Positions 23,351 through 31,302 of a stretch of DNA of 36,717 nucleotides are shown here, one piece after another. Position 1 is the first letter of the stretch. Every line of letters begins with the position of its first letter. Both the position numbers and the translations under genes were made by a program. Source of the DNA: SVQP01 sp045587385 (GTDB lineage Bacteria > Bacillota > Clostridia > Oscillospirales > CAG-272). The notes beneath the pieces are model-generated. The model had not been told where the DNA came from. It saw only the letters and a program-made list of their open reading frames with translations, and made no database searches. The stretch is from NCBI GenBank assembly GCA_045587385.1, contig JAZNCE010000122.1:1-36717 (forward strand). The letters are read 5' to 3'.

Positions 23351-24162
23351 AAAGAACCCTGACTCTCATCACCACGCTTTGTCTGCTTCTCTCTCTGCTT
23401 GCCATCGGTGCATCGGCAGAAAATTCCACCGCAGTATCCGTTGAGCTCTCCACCGCCTACGTCACCATTGCCGTCAAAGGCGAGCTTGTTGCTACACACA
23501 TTGCGGTCATACTTGAAGACTGCGACGGTGACGGAAGCATCACAGTCAACGATGTCCTGTACGCCGCACACCAAAAGGCTTACGAGGGAGGCGCGGACGC
23601 AGGCTACGGCTCCTACACAAGCGAATACGGTCTGAGCATGAGCAAGCTGTGGGGCGACGAATCCGGCGCTTACGGCTACTATCTCAATAACGCTTCCTGC
23701 ATGAGCCTTGCAGACCCTGTCAAGGACGGTGATTACGTCACCGCTTTCGTTTACGCAAGCAGCGACTGGAGTGACGTGTACACGTATTTTGACGTATCCA
23801 CCAAAACGGTGGAGGTAGGCGAGGAGATCGAGCTGACGCTCATGGCGGCAGGCTATGATGAAAGCTGGAATCCCATTACCTATCCCGTCAAGGACGCGAC
23901 CATCACGGTTGACGGCGCCCCCACAGGCATCGTGACCGACGAAAACGGAAAGGCTACCTTCAGACGCAACGAGATCGGCACCACCGTGATCAGCGCAAAG
24001 AGCGAGACGCAAACGCTGGTACCTCCCGTGTGCAGCATCAACGTGGTGAAGGCTGAGGCAGAAGCTCCCGAAGAGGAAACGGGATGCGGCGCAATCGTGG
24101 GCGCAAGCCTGCTCGCGCTTCTGCCCCTTGCATACCTCTGCATGAAGAAGAGGGAGAACTAA
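23347..24162 (+). CDS. Secreted, membrane-anchored protein with EF-hand-like loop and DUF4430-like features
   Basis: A 271-aa surface protein. A signal peptide (LITTLCLLLSLLAIGASA) is followed by a calcium-type loop DCDGDGSITVNDV (about 59-71). Next comes YGYYLNNASCMSLADPVKDGDYVTAFVY (about 112-140), whose 'single-residue-N ... dGD-V-aFvY' pattern resembles the DUF4430/transcobalamin beta domain. A Big-like domain follows (about 155-235), then one membrane helix with a KKREN tail. It is co-transcribed with the B12-type genes and has AAAGGAG before the ATG. It may be an accessory surface binder for cobalamin or its carrier. The DUF4430 link is weaker here than in the next gene. Confidence 0.65.
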   Translation: MKRTLTLITTLCLLLSLLAIGASAENSTAVSVELSTAYVTIAVKGELVATHIAVILEDCDGDGSITVNDVLYAAHQKAYEGGADAGYGSYTSEYGLSMSKLWGDESGAYGYYLNNASCMSLADPVKDGDYVTAFVYASSDWSDVYTYFDVSTKTVEVGEEIELTLMAAGYDESWNPITYPVKDATITVDGAPTGIVTDENGKATFRRNEIGTTVISAKSETQTLVPPVCSINVVKAEAEAPEEETGCGAIVGASLLALLPLAYLCMKKREN

Positions 24163-24168
24163 ATACCT

Positions 24169-25755
24169 ATGAAACGTAAGCTTTTGGCACTTTTTTGCTG
24201 TCTTTTGTGCCTGCTTCTCTGCTTCGGCACGCTGACAACAAGTGCCGAAAGCCCTGACACCGAGCGTGCACAAGCAATTGCCGACGGCATCCTCGTCTTT
24301 GTACAAAAGGGTGCGGATACGCAAACATGGATCAACACCACGCTCTCTGCGCAAGCAGGCGTGGGCGCGGAGTGGTATATTCTGTGCCTTGCGCAAAGCG
24401 GCGAATATGACTTTTCCGCCTATGAACAGGCATTGCTCGACTATCTTGGCAAAAACACTGTTCCATCCGCTACCACCAAACAAAAATATGCGCTGATCCT
24501 CGCCGCCATCGGCTCGACCGACGCCTATATTGCGCAAACGCCGGAAAGCACCGTCGGCAAGCTCGGCATTATGAGCTACGCCTACGGGCTGCATATGGTC
24601 AACAACGGCTACGCTGCACCGCTCTCCCAAGATCAAATCATAGATGAGATCCTTGCCCTGCAAAAGGACGACGGCGGCTGGGCGGTCAGCGGCTCCGTTT
24701 CCGACGCGGACGTGACCGCCATGGTTCTGCAAGCCCTCGCCCCCTACCGAAACGCAAAAGAGGTCAGCGATGCGATCGATCGCGCCCTTTCCCTGCTCTC
24801 CGAGCGGCAGACCGAGCAGGGCGGATTTCTCAGCTACGGTGTGGAAAACCCCGAAAGTGCCGCACAGGTCATCATTGCGCTGTGCGCGCTGGGCATTGAT
24901 CCCTGCACCGACGCGAGATTTATCAAAAACAACTGCTCCCCGATGGATTCGATGGAAAGCTTTGCACTCGAGGGCGGCGGCTACGCCCACGTCAAGGGCG
25001 ACTCTTACAGCGCAGCCGCGACCGCGCAGGTGCTCTGTGCCGCAACCGCCTACCTGCGCTTTGCGCAAGGGCTGCCACCGCTCTATGACCTTGACCATGC
25101 CCGCCCCGACGAGGCAGAAACCGCGCCGATGACCGAGGAGGAATCCGTAACGCAGACCGCGCCGCCCGCAAGTGAACCCCCAGACGCGCTTTCCTATAAG
25201 CCCATCGCGTGTGCGGCGGTCATTTTACTGGGTGTGATCGTCTGCATCGTGCTCATCATCTGCAAAAAACGCCACTACAAAAACTTTATCGCGCTCGGTC
25301 TTGCGATCGCCGTGCTTGTAGCAGCAATTATTTTGATCGATATCCGCACGCCCGAGGACTATTACGGCGGCGAGGATATCACCAAGCAAAATCCCATCGG
25401 CACCGTGACGCTGACCATTCGCTGCGACGCCGTGCCCGGTCTTGAAGAGATCGATCACCTGCCAAGCGACGGCATCGTGCTCGCAACCCAAACCTATGAG
25501 ATCGAGGCAGGACAGACGGTTTACGATATTTTGGTCGAGGCAGCCCGCCAACATTCCCTGCACCTTGACGCCACCGGCATAGGGGACACCATGTACGTGC
25601 GCGGCATCGGACACCTGTACGAAATGGAGCACGGTGACCTTTCGGGTTGGAATTACAAGGTAAACGGAGTCATCCCTTCCATGGGATGTGCCGCCTATCC
25701 CCTCTCGGACGGCGACGAGATCGTCTGGGAATACACCTTAACGGTGGGAAAATAA
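24169..25755 (+). CDS. Transcobalamin/intrinsic-factor-like membrane-anchored B12-binding protein (predicted)
   Basis: A 528-aa protein with the two-domain plan of animal intrinsic factor and transcobalamin. After a signal peptide (LLALFCCLLCLLLCFGTLTT), residues about 30-310 form repeated helical pairs of the prenyltransferase/terpene-cyclase barrel type: QKDDGGWAVSGSVSDADVTA (165-184), then RQTEQGGFLSYGVENPESAA. Two helices at about 345-364 and 372-391, joined by the basic loop CKKRHYKNF, form a hairpin that leaves both flanking domains outside. The C-terminus (about 405-528) is a DUF4430-like beta domain, with IEAGQTVYDILVEAARQH, YVRGIGHLYEME, SGWNYKVNGVIPSMG and LSDGDEIVWEYTLTVG. DUF4430 is the family of the transcobalamin C-terminal domain. 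The riboswitch and ECF genes support cobalamin capture. Binding itself is inferred. Confidence 0.8.
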   Translation: MKRKLLALFCCLLCLLLCFGTLTTSAESPDTERAQAIADGILVFVQKGADTQTWINTTLSAQAGVGAEWYILCLAQSGEYDFSAYEQALLDYLGKNTVPSATTKQKYALILAAIGSTDAYIAQTPESTVGKLGIMSYAYGLHMVNNGYAAPLSQDQIIDEILALQKDDGGWAVSGSVSDADVTAMVLQALAPYRNAKEVSDAIDRALSLLSERQTEQGGFLSYGVENPESAAQVIIALCALGIDPCTDARFIKNNCSPMDSMESFALEGGGYAHVKGDSYSAAATAQVLCAATAYLRFAQGLPPLYDLDHARPDEAETAPMTEEESVTQTAPPASEPPDALSYKPIACAAVILLGVIVCIVLIICKKRHYKNFIALGLAIAVLVAAIILIDIRTPEDYYGGEDITKQNPIGTVTLTIRCDAVPGLEEIDHLPSDGIVLATQTYEIEAGQTVYDILVEAARQHSLHLDATGIGDTMYVRGIGHLYEMEHGDLSGWNYKVNGVIPSMGCAAYPLSDGDEIVWEYTLTVGK

Positions 25756-25785
25756 CGTCAAAAACACATGAAAGGAGAATACGGC

Positions 25786-26664
25786 ATGCGCGCCTTGGAC
25801 AGACTCAATCCCTTTACCATCACCGCATATTTTTTAGCCGTGGCAGGCATTGCCATGTTCTGCGCGCATCCCGTATTGCTCTCCATGGCACTTGCGGGGG
25901 CTCTTGCGCTGTGCCTTTTGCGCCATGATGTCAAACGCACGCGCACGCACCTGCTTTTCTGGGGGCTGTTTGCGCTGACGGTGCTGCTCAATCCCCTGTT
26001 TTCGCGCCACGGTGCAACCGTGCTTCTGGTCATCGGAAACAAGCCCATCTCGCTTGAGGCTGTGCTTTGGGGCTTGACCTCGGCAGGGGCGGTGCTTGCA
26101 ACGCTGTACCTGTTCGCATCCTTTTCCGCGATCATGCAAAGCGACAAGCTCCTTTACCTGTTCGGTTCTCTCTCCCCGCGTCTCTCCCTCATTCTCTCCA
26201 TGGGGCTGCGCTACGTCGCTCTGCTCTCGGAGCAATGGCGCAGGATCAAGCAAACGCAGACCGCGCTGGGGCTTTACAAGGAGGACAACGTCATTGACCG
26301 CGCACGCGGGGCGCTGCGCATCTTTTGGGTGCTGCTCGGTTGGGCGCTGGAAAACGGCATTGTGAGTGCAGGCAGCATGACCGCACGCGGGTACGGCACG
26401 GGCAAGCGCACGCACTACGCGATCTTCACCTTTTCGCACCGCGATGCGCTCTACCTCTCCCTGACCCTTGCGCTTGCCGCAGGCACCGTCCTGCCTCTTG
26501 CGTTGGGGGCACTTGATTTTGCATTCTACCCCACCGTGGTGCTCCCCCATACGGGCGCACTTTCATGGCTGGGTTATATATCTTACGGCGCGCTGATCGC
26601 GCTGCCCATTTTGATGGAAACGGAGGACGCGGTAAAATGGAAATACTTACGCTCAAAAATCTGA
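25786..26664 (+). CDS. ecfT: ECF transporter transmembrane subunit EcfT
   Basis: The T component (292 aa) of an energy-coupling-factor vitamin importer, which links the two ATPases to the substrate-binding S component. It has membrane helices at the N-terminus (TAYFLAVAGIAMFCAHPVLLSMALAGALAL), mid-region and C-terminus. The long cytoplasmic coupling region holds LSPRLSLILSMGLRYVALLSEQWRRIKQTQTALG and the second coupling motif MTARGYGTGKRTHY, where the Ala-Arg-Gly of EcfT proteins is clear. The start is the ATG at 25786, 9 bases after AAAGGAG; an earlier in-frame ATG at 25768 lies before that site and lacks its own. The 3' end overlaps ecfA by 28 bases. Confidence 0.9.
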   Translation: MRALDRLNPFTITAYFLAVAGIAMFCAHPVLLSMALAGALALCLLRHDVKRTRTHLLFWGLFALTVLLNPLFSRHGATVLLVIGNKPISLEAVLWGLTSAGAVLATLYLFASFSAIMQSDKLLYLFGSLSPRLSLILSMGLRYVALLSEQWRRIKQTQTALGLYKEDNVIDRARGALRIFWVLLGWALENGIVSAGSMTARGYGTGKRTHYAIFTFSHRDALYLSLTLALAAGTVLPLALGALDFAFYPTVVLPHTGALSWLGYISYGALIALPILMETEDAVKWKYLRSKI

Positions 26665-28256
26665 CCTTTGCATACCCCAATACCGCGCGCCGCGTGCTTG
26701 ACGGCATATCCTTCTCTGTAGGCGAGGGCGAATTCTGCGTGCTTGCGGGCGGTACGGGCAGCGGCAAATCCACGCTTTTGCGCCTTTGCAAGCCCGCTCT
26801 TGCTCCGCACGGTACGCTTACGGGCGAAATTCTTTACAAAGACACGCCGCTTGCAGACCTGCCTGACCGTGAATCTGCCGCGCGTATCGGATTTGTGTGT
26901 CAGATGCCCGACCAGCAGATCGTTTGCGACAAGGTATGGCATGAGCTGGCGTTCGGGCTTGAAAACTTGGGGCTTTCGCAAAGCGAGATCTCACGCCGCG
27001 TTGCCGAAATGGCAAGCTATTTCGGCATTGAACCTTGGTTTGACCTGCCCGTCAGCGCACTTTCGGGCGGACAAAAGCAGCTTTTGTCCCTTGCCTCGGT
27101 CATGGTCATGCGCCCCGATCTGCTGATTTTGGACGAGCCCACCTCGCAGCTTGATCCCATTGCGGCTGCGGAATTTTTGCACACGCTCAAAAAGCTCAAC
27201 CGCGATTTTTCGCTGACCGTGCTGATCGCGGAGCACCGCTTGGAAGAGCTTGTGCCCATGTGCGACAAGCTGATTTTGCTGCACGAGGGAAAATTGCCCG
27301 GTGCAGACACGCCCAAAGCACTCGCGCCCATCCTGGCGCAGTACCCTGCGCTGCTTGCTTCCATGCCTGCCGCCTTGCGCGTCTCCTGCGCGCTGGGCGA
27401 TCACACCTATCCGCTCTCGATCCGAGAGGGGCGTGAAATGATCGCTGCACACGCGCCCGGCAAGGCGCGCGCGATGCCCCCGGACGCGCCGCGCAAGGGC
27501 AACACTCCCGTCTTAGAGCTCAAAAACGTACATTTCCGCTACGACCGCACGGGACCGGACGTATTGCAAAACCTATCGCTGACGCTGCACGCGGGCGAGA
27601 CTTTGTGCGTGCTGGGCGGCAACGGCTCGGGCAAATCCACCATGCTGAAGGTTGCCGCGGGGCTGTGCAAGCCCTATGCGGGCAAAATCTCCGTGCTCGG
27701 CAAGCGCATGCGCGAGCTGCGCGGGCAGGAATTATACCGCGAGTGCCTCTCTCTTTTGCCGCAGGACGTGCAAACGGCATTCCTTTGCAACACGGTGCGC
27801 GAGGAGCTTGCCGACGCGGGCATCGCATCGGGCGCGCTGCCCTTTGACCTCTCGCACCTGCAAGATACCCACCCCTACGACCTTTCGGGCGGTGAGCAGC
27901 AGCTCTTGGCTCTTGCCAAGGCGCTTGCAACCAAGCCCAGGATCCTGCTGATGGATGAGCCGACCAAGGGACTTGATGCAGAGAAAAAGGCGATGCTGAC
28001 AGAGATCATGCGCACGCTCAAGTCGCAGGGCGTCAGCATTTTAGTCGTCACGCACGACGTGGAGTTTGCCGCCTTGTGCGCCGATCGCTGCGTGCTCTTT
28101 TTCCGCGGCGCTGCTGTTTCCGATGCGCTCCCCCGTGCATTTTTTGCCGAAAACAACTTTTATACCACCGCCGCCCGCCGCATGACGCGCGGGTACTTTG
28201 ACAATGCCGTCACGGTGCGTGACGTCGTTGCGCTGTGTCGGGGGGAAACGGTATGA
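26637..28256 (+). CDS. ecfA: Fused double ECF ATPase (EcfA-EcfA')
   Basis: One 539-aa chain carrying both ATPases of the ECF module. Domain 1 has Walker A GGTGSGKST (about 38-46), signature LSGGQKQ (about 142) and Walker B LLILDEPTSQLD (about 162). Domain 2 has Walker A GGNGSGKST (about 327), signature LSGGEQQ (about 416) and Walker B ILLMDEPTKGLD (about 436), with the switch histidine in THDVEF. All catalytic motifs are intact in both, so both sites should hydrolyse ATP. Separate ecfA1/ecfA2 genes are usual; fusions are known in clostridia. The start ATG at 26637 has GGAGG at 26622-26626; the open frame upstream belongs to the ecfT overlap. It overlaps the S-component gene by ATGA. Confidence 0.93.
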   Translation: MEILTLKNLTFAYPNTARRVLDGISFSVGEGEFCVLAGGTGSGKSTLLRLCKPALAPHGTLTGEILYKDTPLADLPDRESAARIGFVCQMPDQQIVCDKVWHELAFGLENLGLSQSEISRRVAEMASYFGIEPWFDLPVSALSGGQKQLLSLASVMVMRPDLLILDEPTSQLDPIAAAEFLHTLKKLNRDFSLTVLIAEHRLEELVPMCDKLILLHEGKLPGADTPKALAPILAQYPALLASMPAALRVSCALGDHTYPLSIREGREMIAAHAPGKARAMPPDAPRKGNTPVLELKNVHFRYDRTGPDVLQNLSLTLHAGETLCVLGGNGSGKSTMLKVAAGLCKPYAGKISVLGKRMRELRGQELYRECLSLLPQDVQTAFLCNTVREELADAGIASGALPFDLSHLQDTHPYDLSGGEQQLLALAKALATKPRILLMDEPTKGLDAEKKAMLTEIMRTLKSQGVSILVVTHDVEFAALCADRCVLFFRGAAVSDALPRAFFAENNFYTTAARRMTRGYFDNAVTVRDVVALCRGETV

Positions 28257-28939
28257 TGTATATCGCAAATTCCGCGCTGCGCAAAACGCTCACCGTCCTG
28301 ATCCCCGCCCTGCTGATCCCCTGCGCGGTGATTGTGGGTGCTTTGGCGTTTGACGCAAAAGCCCACCTTTTTATCTCGCTTGCCGTTGCCATTCTCTCGC
28401 TTTTGCTGCTGATTGCAGGCTTTGAGAGACGCGAGATCGGCACGCGCCGCACGGTGCTGGTCTCGGTCATGGTCGCCTTGTGCGTGGTGGGCAGACTCAT
28501 TCCGATTTTCAAGCCCGTCACCGCCATCGTGGTGCTGTGCGCCGTGTATCTCGGTCCGCAGGCAGGCTTTTATACCGGCTCGGTCGCGGCACTGCTTTCC
28601 AATTTTCTGTTCGGGCAAGGTCCTTGGACGCCCTTTCAGATGCTTGGCTGGGGGCTGATCGGACTGTTTGCGGGGCTGCTCTCGCGTCCCCTTGGCAAAA
28701 GCCGCGTGCTGCTTTTGCTCTACGGCGTGCTTGCAGGCGTTGCTTTTTCCGCAGTCATGGACGTATGGAGCGTGCTGTGGGCATCGGGCGCGCTGAGTGT
28801 CGAGGGCTACACCGCCGCGCTGATCACTGCCCTGCCGCACACCGCCCTGTATGCAGCCTCCAACGTCATCTTCCTTGCCGTGTTCGCCAAGCCGATCGGC
28901 GATAAGCTGCAGCGCATCAAGATCAAGTACGGCATATGA
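28253..28939 (+). CDS. ECF transporter S component, predicted cobalamin-specific
   Basis: The substrate-binding membrane subunit, 228 aa. Helices include LIPALLIPCAVIVGALAF, HLFISLAVAILSLLLLIAGF, LVSVMVALCVVGRLI, TAIVVLCAVYLGPQAGFYTGSVAALLSNF, MLGWGLIGLFAGLLS and a last one TALYAASNVIFLAVFA. The layout, including GPQAGFYTGSVAALLSNFLFGQGPWTPFQM, is that of ECF S proteins such as the cobalamin type CbrT and the queuosine/niacin groups. Specificity cannot be read from sequence by eye; the B12 riboswitch upstream points to a cobalamin or its precursor. The start ATG overlaps the ecfA stop (ATGA); a GTG 18 bases earlier is possible. It is the last gene before a strong terminator. Confidence 0.85.
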   Translation: MMYIANSALRKTLTVLIPALLIPCAVIVGALAFDAKAHLFISLAVAILSLLLLIAGFERREIGTRRTVLVSVMVALCVVGRLIPIFKPVTAIVVLCAVYLGPQAGFYTGSVAALLSNFLFGQGPWTPFQMLGWGLIGLFAGLLSRPLGKSRVLLLLYGVLAGVAFSAVMDVWSVLWASGALSVEGYTAALITALPHTALYAASNVIFLAVFAKPIGDKLQRIKIKYGI

Positions 28940-28958
28940 CCCCATATCAGAACCATTC

Positions 28959-28993
28959 ACACCGTTATCACATTTTGATAACGGTGTTTTTTT
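28959..28993 (+). terminator. Rho-independent terminator of the B12/ECF operon
   Basis: ACACCGTTATCA (28959-28970), loop CATTT and TGATAACGGTGT (28976-28987) form a perfect 12-bp stem, followed by seven T residues. It lies 20 bases past the last stop and before the next promoter. Confidence 0.95.
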
Positions 28994-29001
28994 GCCGATA
29001 C

Positions 29002-29030
29002 TTGACACGGTGGTAAAAATGCGCTATAAT
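29002..29030 (+). promoter_or_regulatory. Sigma-A promoter of the hydrolase/TetR operon
   Basis: TTGACA (29002-29007), a 17-base spacer and TATAAT (29025-29030) give a perfect consensus, 36 bases before the ATG at 29067. It is the only good promoter seen for the six genes up to 33628. Confidence 0.9.
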
Positions 29031-29066
29031 TTATTATGAACAGGTTCACAAAAAAGGAGGGCACGC

Positions 29067-29804
29067 ATGAAACGGACAAAAAAGCTATGGATAGGCTTGA
29101 TCTGCATAACTTTAGCCGTAATGCTGCCGCTTGGCGCATGCACGCTTTACGTTTGTGACTACTACAGAGCAGATGCCGCTGCCATCGCTGCAATGGCGCA
29201 GGGCGACGGCGTCAGCGTACGCACACTGGGCGGTGGCAATATCGCCTACGGAAACGCGGACGCGGCACACGGTCTGATCTTCTACCCCGGCGGCAAGGTG
29301 GAGCACACCGCCTACGAGCCGCTTTTGCGTGCGCTTGCCGCACGCGGCATTCTCTGCATCCTGGTCAAAATGCCGCTGCGTCTGGCGGTGCTGGATATGC
29401 ACGCGGCGGACGGCATCAGAGAGCAATTCCCTGCCGTGGCGCATTGGTATATCGGCGGTCACTCGCTGGGCGGCAGCATGGCGGCATCCTACCTTGCAAA
29501 GCACGCAACCGAGTTTGACGGCTTGATCCTGCTGGCATCCTACTCCACGGCAGACCTTTCGGGGCAAGAGCTGCGCGCGCTTTCGCTGGTGGGCAGCGAG
29601 GACGGCGTGCTCAACCGCGAGAAATATGCCCTTTACCGATCCAATCTCCCCACCGACACAACCGAAACCGAAATTGCGGGCGGCAACCACGCCTACTTTG
29701 GCGCATACGGCGCGCAAAAGGGCGACGGCGCAGCCACCCTGACCCCACAGCAACAGATCACTTTCAGCGCAGACAGCATTGCTGCTTTTATGAAAGGAGA
29801 ATAA
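29067..29804 (+). CDS. Membrane-anchored alpha/beta hydrolase
   Basis: A 245-aa hydrolase with an N-terminal hydrophobic segment (LWIGLICITLAVMLPLGACTLY) that is either a membrane anchor or a lipoprotein signal (LGAC). The fold shows GLIFYPGGKVEHTAYEPLLRALAARGILC and the nucleophile elbow GGHSLGGS with the catalytic serine. The likely acid is in GSEDGVLN and the likely histidine in GGNHAYFG, so the triad is complete. The substrate cannot be told; small ester or lipid is usual. TetR starts 2 bases past its stop, and the other genes follow closely, so it opens the operon. RBS AAGGAGG is strong. Confidence 0.85.
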   Translation: MKRTKKLWIGLICITLAVMLPLGACTLYVCDYYRADAAAIAAMAQGDGVSVRTLGGGNIAYGNADAAHGLIFYPGGKVEHTAYEPLLRALAARGILCILVKMPLRLAVLDMHAADGIREQFPAVAHWYIGGHSLGGSMAASYLAKHATEFDGLILLASYSTADLSGQELRALSLVGSEDGVLNREKYALYRSNLPTDTTETEIAGGNHAYFGAYGAQKGDGAATLTPQQQITFSADSIAAFMKGE

Positions 29805-29806
29805 AA

Positions 29807-30328
29807 ATGCCCAAGATCATTGAAAACGTGCGCGCGCAGCTGCTTGCCGAGGCGCGCAGACAGATCGCACAGCGCGGCTACGCACAAACCACCGTGCGCT
29901 CGGTAGCGGGCGCGTGCTCGCTGGGCGTGGGCACGGTCTATAACTACTTTGCCTCCAAGGACGTGCTGATCGCCTCCTTTTTGTTCGAGGATTGGAAGCA
30001 ATATCTGGACACCATGTCCGCCCTGCCCAAGGATCAGCCCGAGGTGCTTTTGCGCGGCATTTACGAAGCCCTTGGCGATTTTGCGGCACAGAACCAAGCC
30101 CTGTTTTCGGATGCGGACGCTGCCAGATCGGCAGCCATCGGCTCCTCTGCGCGCCACCGCATGCTGCGCGGGCAGATCTCTGCCTTTATCCTGCCGCTTT
30201 GTGAGCTGCGCGGCGCACAAGACCCCGCCTTTGCATCCGAATTTATTGCAGAAGCCCTGCTTTGCTGGTCGATGGAGGGCGCGGAATTTGACGCGGTGTA
30301 CCCAATACTTGAAAAAATATTAAAATAA
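29807..30328 (+). CDS. TetR/AcrR-family regulator
   Basis: A 173-aa repressor-type protein. The N-terminal helix-turn-helix reads RRQIAQRGYAQTTVRSVAGACSLGVGTVYNYFASKDVLIASFL (about 17-60), the standard TetR pattern. The C-terminal ligand-binding part is somewhat short and not assignable. It has AAAGGAG ahead of its ATG. Being inside the operon, it probably controls the operon's own promoter in response to a substrate of the enzymes. No clear operator palindrome was spotted around 29002-29060. Confidence 0.92.
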   Translation: MPKIIENVRAQLLAEARRQIAQRGYAQTTVRSVAGACSLGVGTVYNYFASKDVLIASFLFEDWKQYLDTMSALPKDQPEVLLRGIYEALGDFAAQNQALFSDADAARSAAIGSSARHRMLRGQISAFILPLCELRGAQDPAFASEFIAEALLCWSMEGAEFDAVYPILEKILK

Positions 30329-30353
30329 TATATACTTAAAGGAGAAAGACAAC

Positions 30354-31280
30354 ATGAGCAGCTTTGAAAACCTTCGCATCGTGGACAACTTCTACCAGAC
30401 CTCTCTGTTCTTCCCGATGCCCACCGTCATCATCTCAACGCTTTGCGAGGACAACTCCACCACGCTGGGTCCCTATTCCCTGGTGCAGCCCTACTACGTA
30501 GCGGGCAAGGACTATTACGCCATGCTTTTGTGCTGCCGTAACTCGTCCAACACCGCACAAAACATCCTGCGCAACGGCAAGTGCACGCTCAACTTCATCG
30601 ACGACAAGCCCTCCACCTTCAAGGAGGCAGTCAAGCTTTCCTGGCCCGGCGACAAGCCCGAAGAAAAGATGCCCAAGTGCAACTTCAAGCTGGAAAAATC
30701 CATGATCGAAGAACAGACCGGTGAGGCGCGCCCCATGGTGCTGACCGATGCTATTCAGGCAATCGAATGCACCTGGATGCGCGAGCTGGACGGCGCTGAC
30801 AAGGATATGCCAGGCGAGCTCAACGGCTACGAGAGCCCCTACCACGATTTCAACGGCATTACCTCCAAGTTCGGTGCGCACTTCATTTTGCGCGTTGACA
30901 AGATCTTAATGAAAAAGAAGTACAGCGACGCCATCATCAACGGTGTGCGCGCCAAGGACTTCCCCGCTCTGCCCGTGGACTACGGCTACCGCGACTCCAA
31001 GAACTTCTGGTTCCACCGCAAGACCCGCATGAGAGCCGAACTGCTGCAGATGCGTCAGGCGTCCCTTGCCAGCGTCCGCTACGCTGCAGACCGCGCCGAC
31101 GACAAGATCAAATTCACCGACGATGCGCTCATGACCATTCTGGGCGTGCCGCGCGTATTCCTGCCCCTGGTACTCAAGGGTTGCGTGGATTGGGCGCGTG
31201 AGAACGGCGTGGAGCTGATCACCGCAGAGCATATGCAGATCATCAACGATAAGCGTGCCAAGGAAAAGAACAAAAAATAA
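30354..31280 (+). CDS. Flavin-reductase-like protein with C-terminal PCP_red-like domain
   Basis: A 308-aa protein of two parts. Residues about 15-150 look like the FMN-binding split barrel of flavin reductases: PMPTVIISTLCEDNSTTLGPYSLVQPYYV, then NILRNGKCTLNFID. The last 55 residues, DDALMTILGVPRVFLPLVLKGCVDWARENGVELITAEHM, match the pattern of the PCP_red domain, the small helical unit at the end of protochlorophyllide-reductase subunit B and of various anaerobic proteins. The pairing suggests redox work on a bulky ligand using FMN. No cysteine cluster is present. AAGGAG precedes the ATG, 25 bases after tetR. Confidence 0.7.
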   Translation: MSSFENLRIVDNFYQTSLFFPMPTVIISTLCEDNSTTLGPYSLVQPYYVAGKDYYAMLLCCRNSSNTAQNILRNGKCTLNFIDDKPSTFKEAVKLSWPGDKPEEKMPKCNFKLEKSMIEEQTGEARPMVLTDAIQAIECTWMRELDGADKDMPGELNGYESPYHDFNGITSKFGAHFILRVDKILMKKKYSDAIINGVRAKDFPALPVDYGYRDSKNFWFHRKTRMRAELLQMRQASLASVRYAADRADDKIKFTDDALMTILGVPRVFLPLVLKGCVDWARENGVELITAEHMQIINDKRAKEKNKK

Positions 31281-31302
31281 TCATCATACAAGGAGAGACA
31301 TT

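Noticed and set aside
23095..25098. Minus-strand open frame of 667 codons across the B12 genes
   Set aside because: It crosses three co-directional plus-strand genes with good ribosome sites and has no domain of its own.
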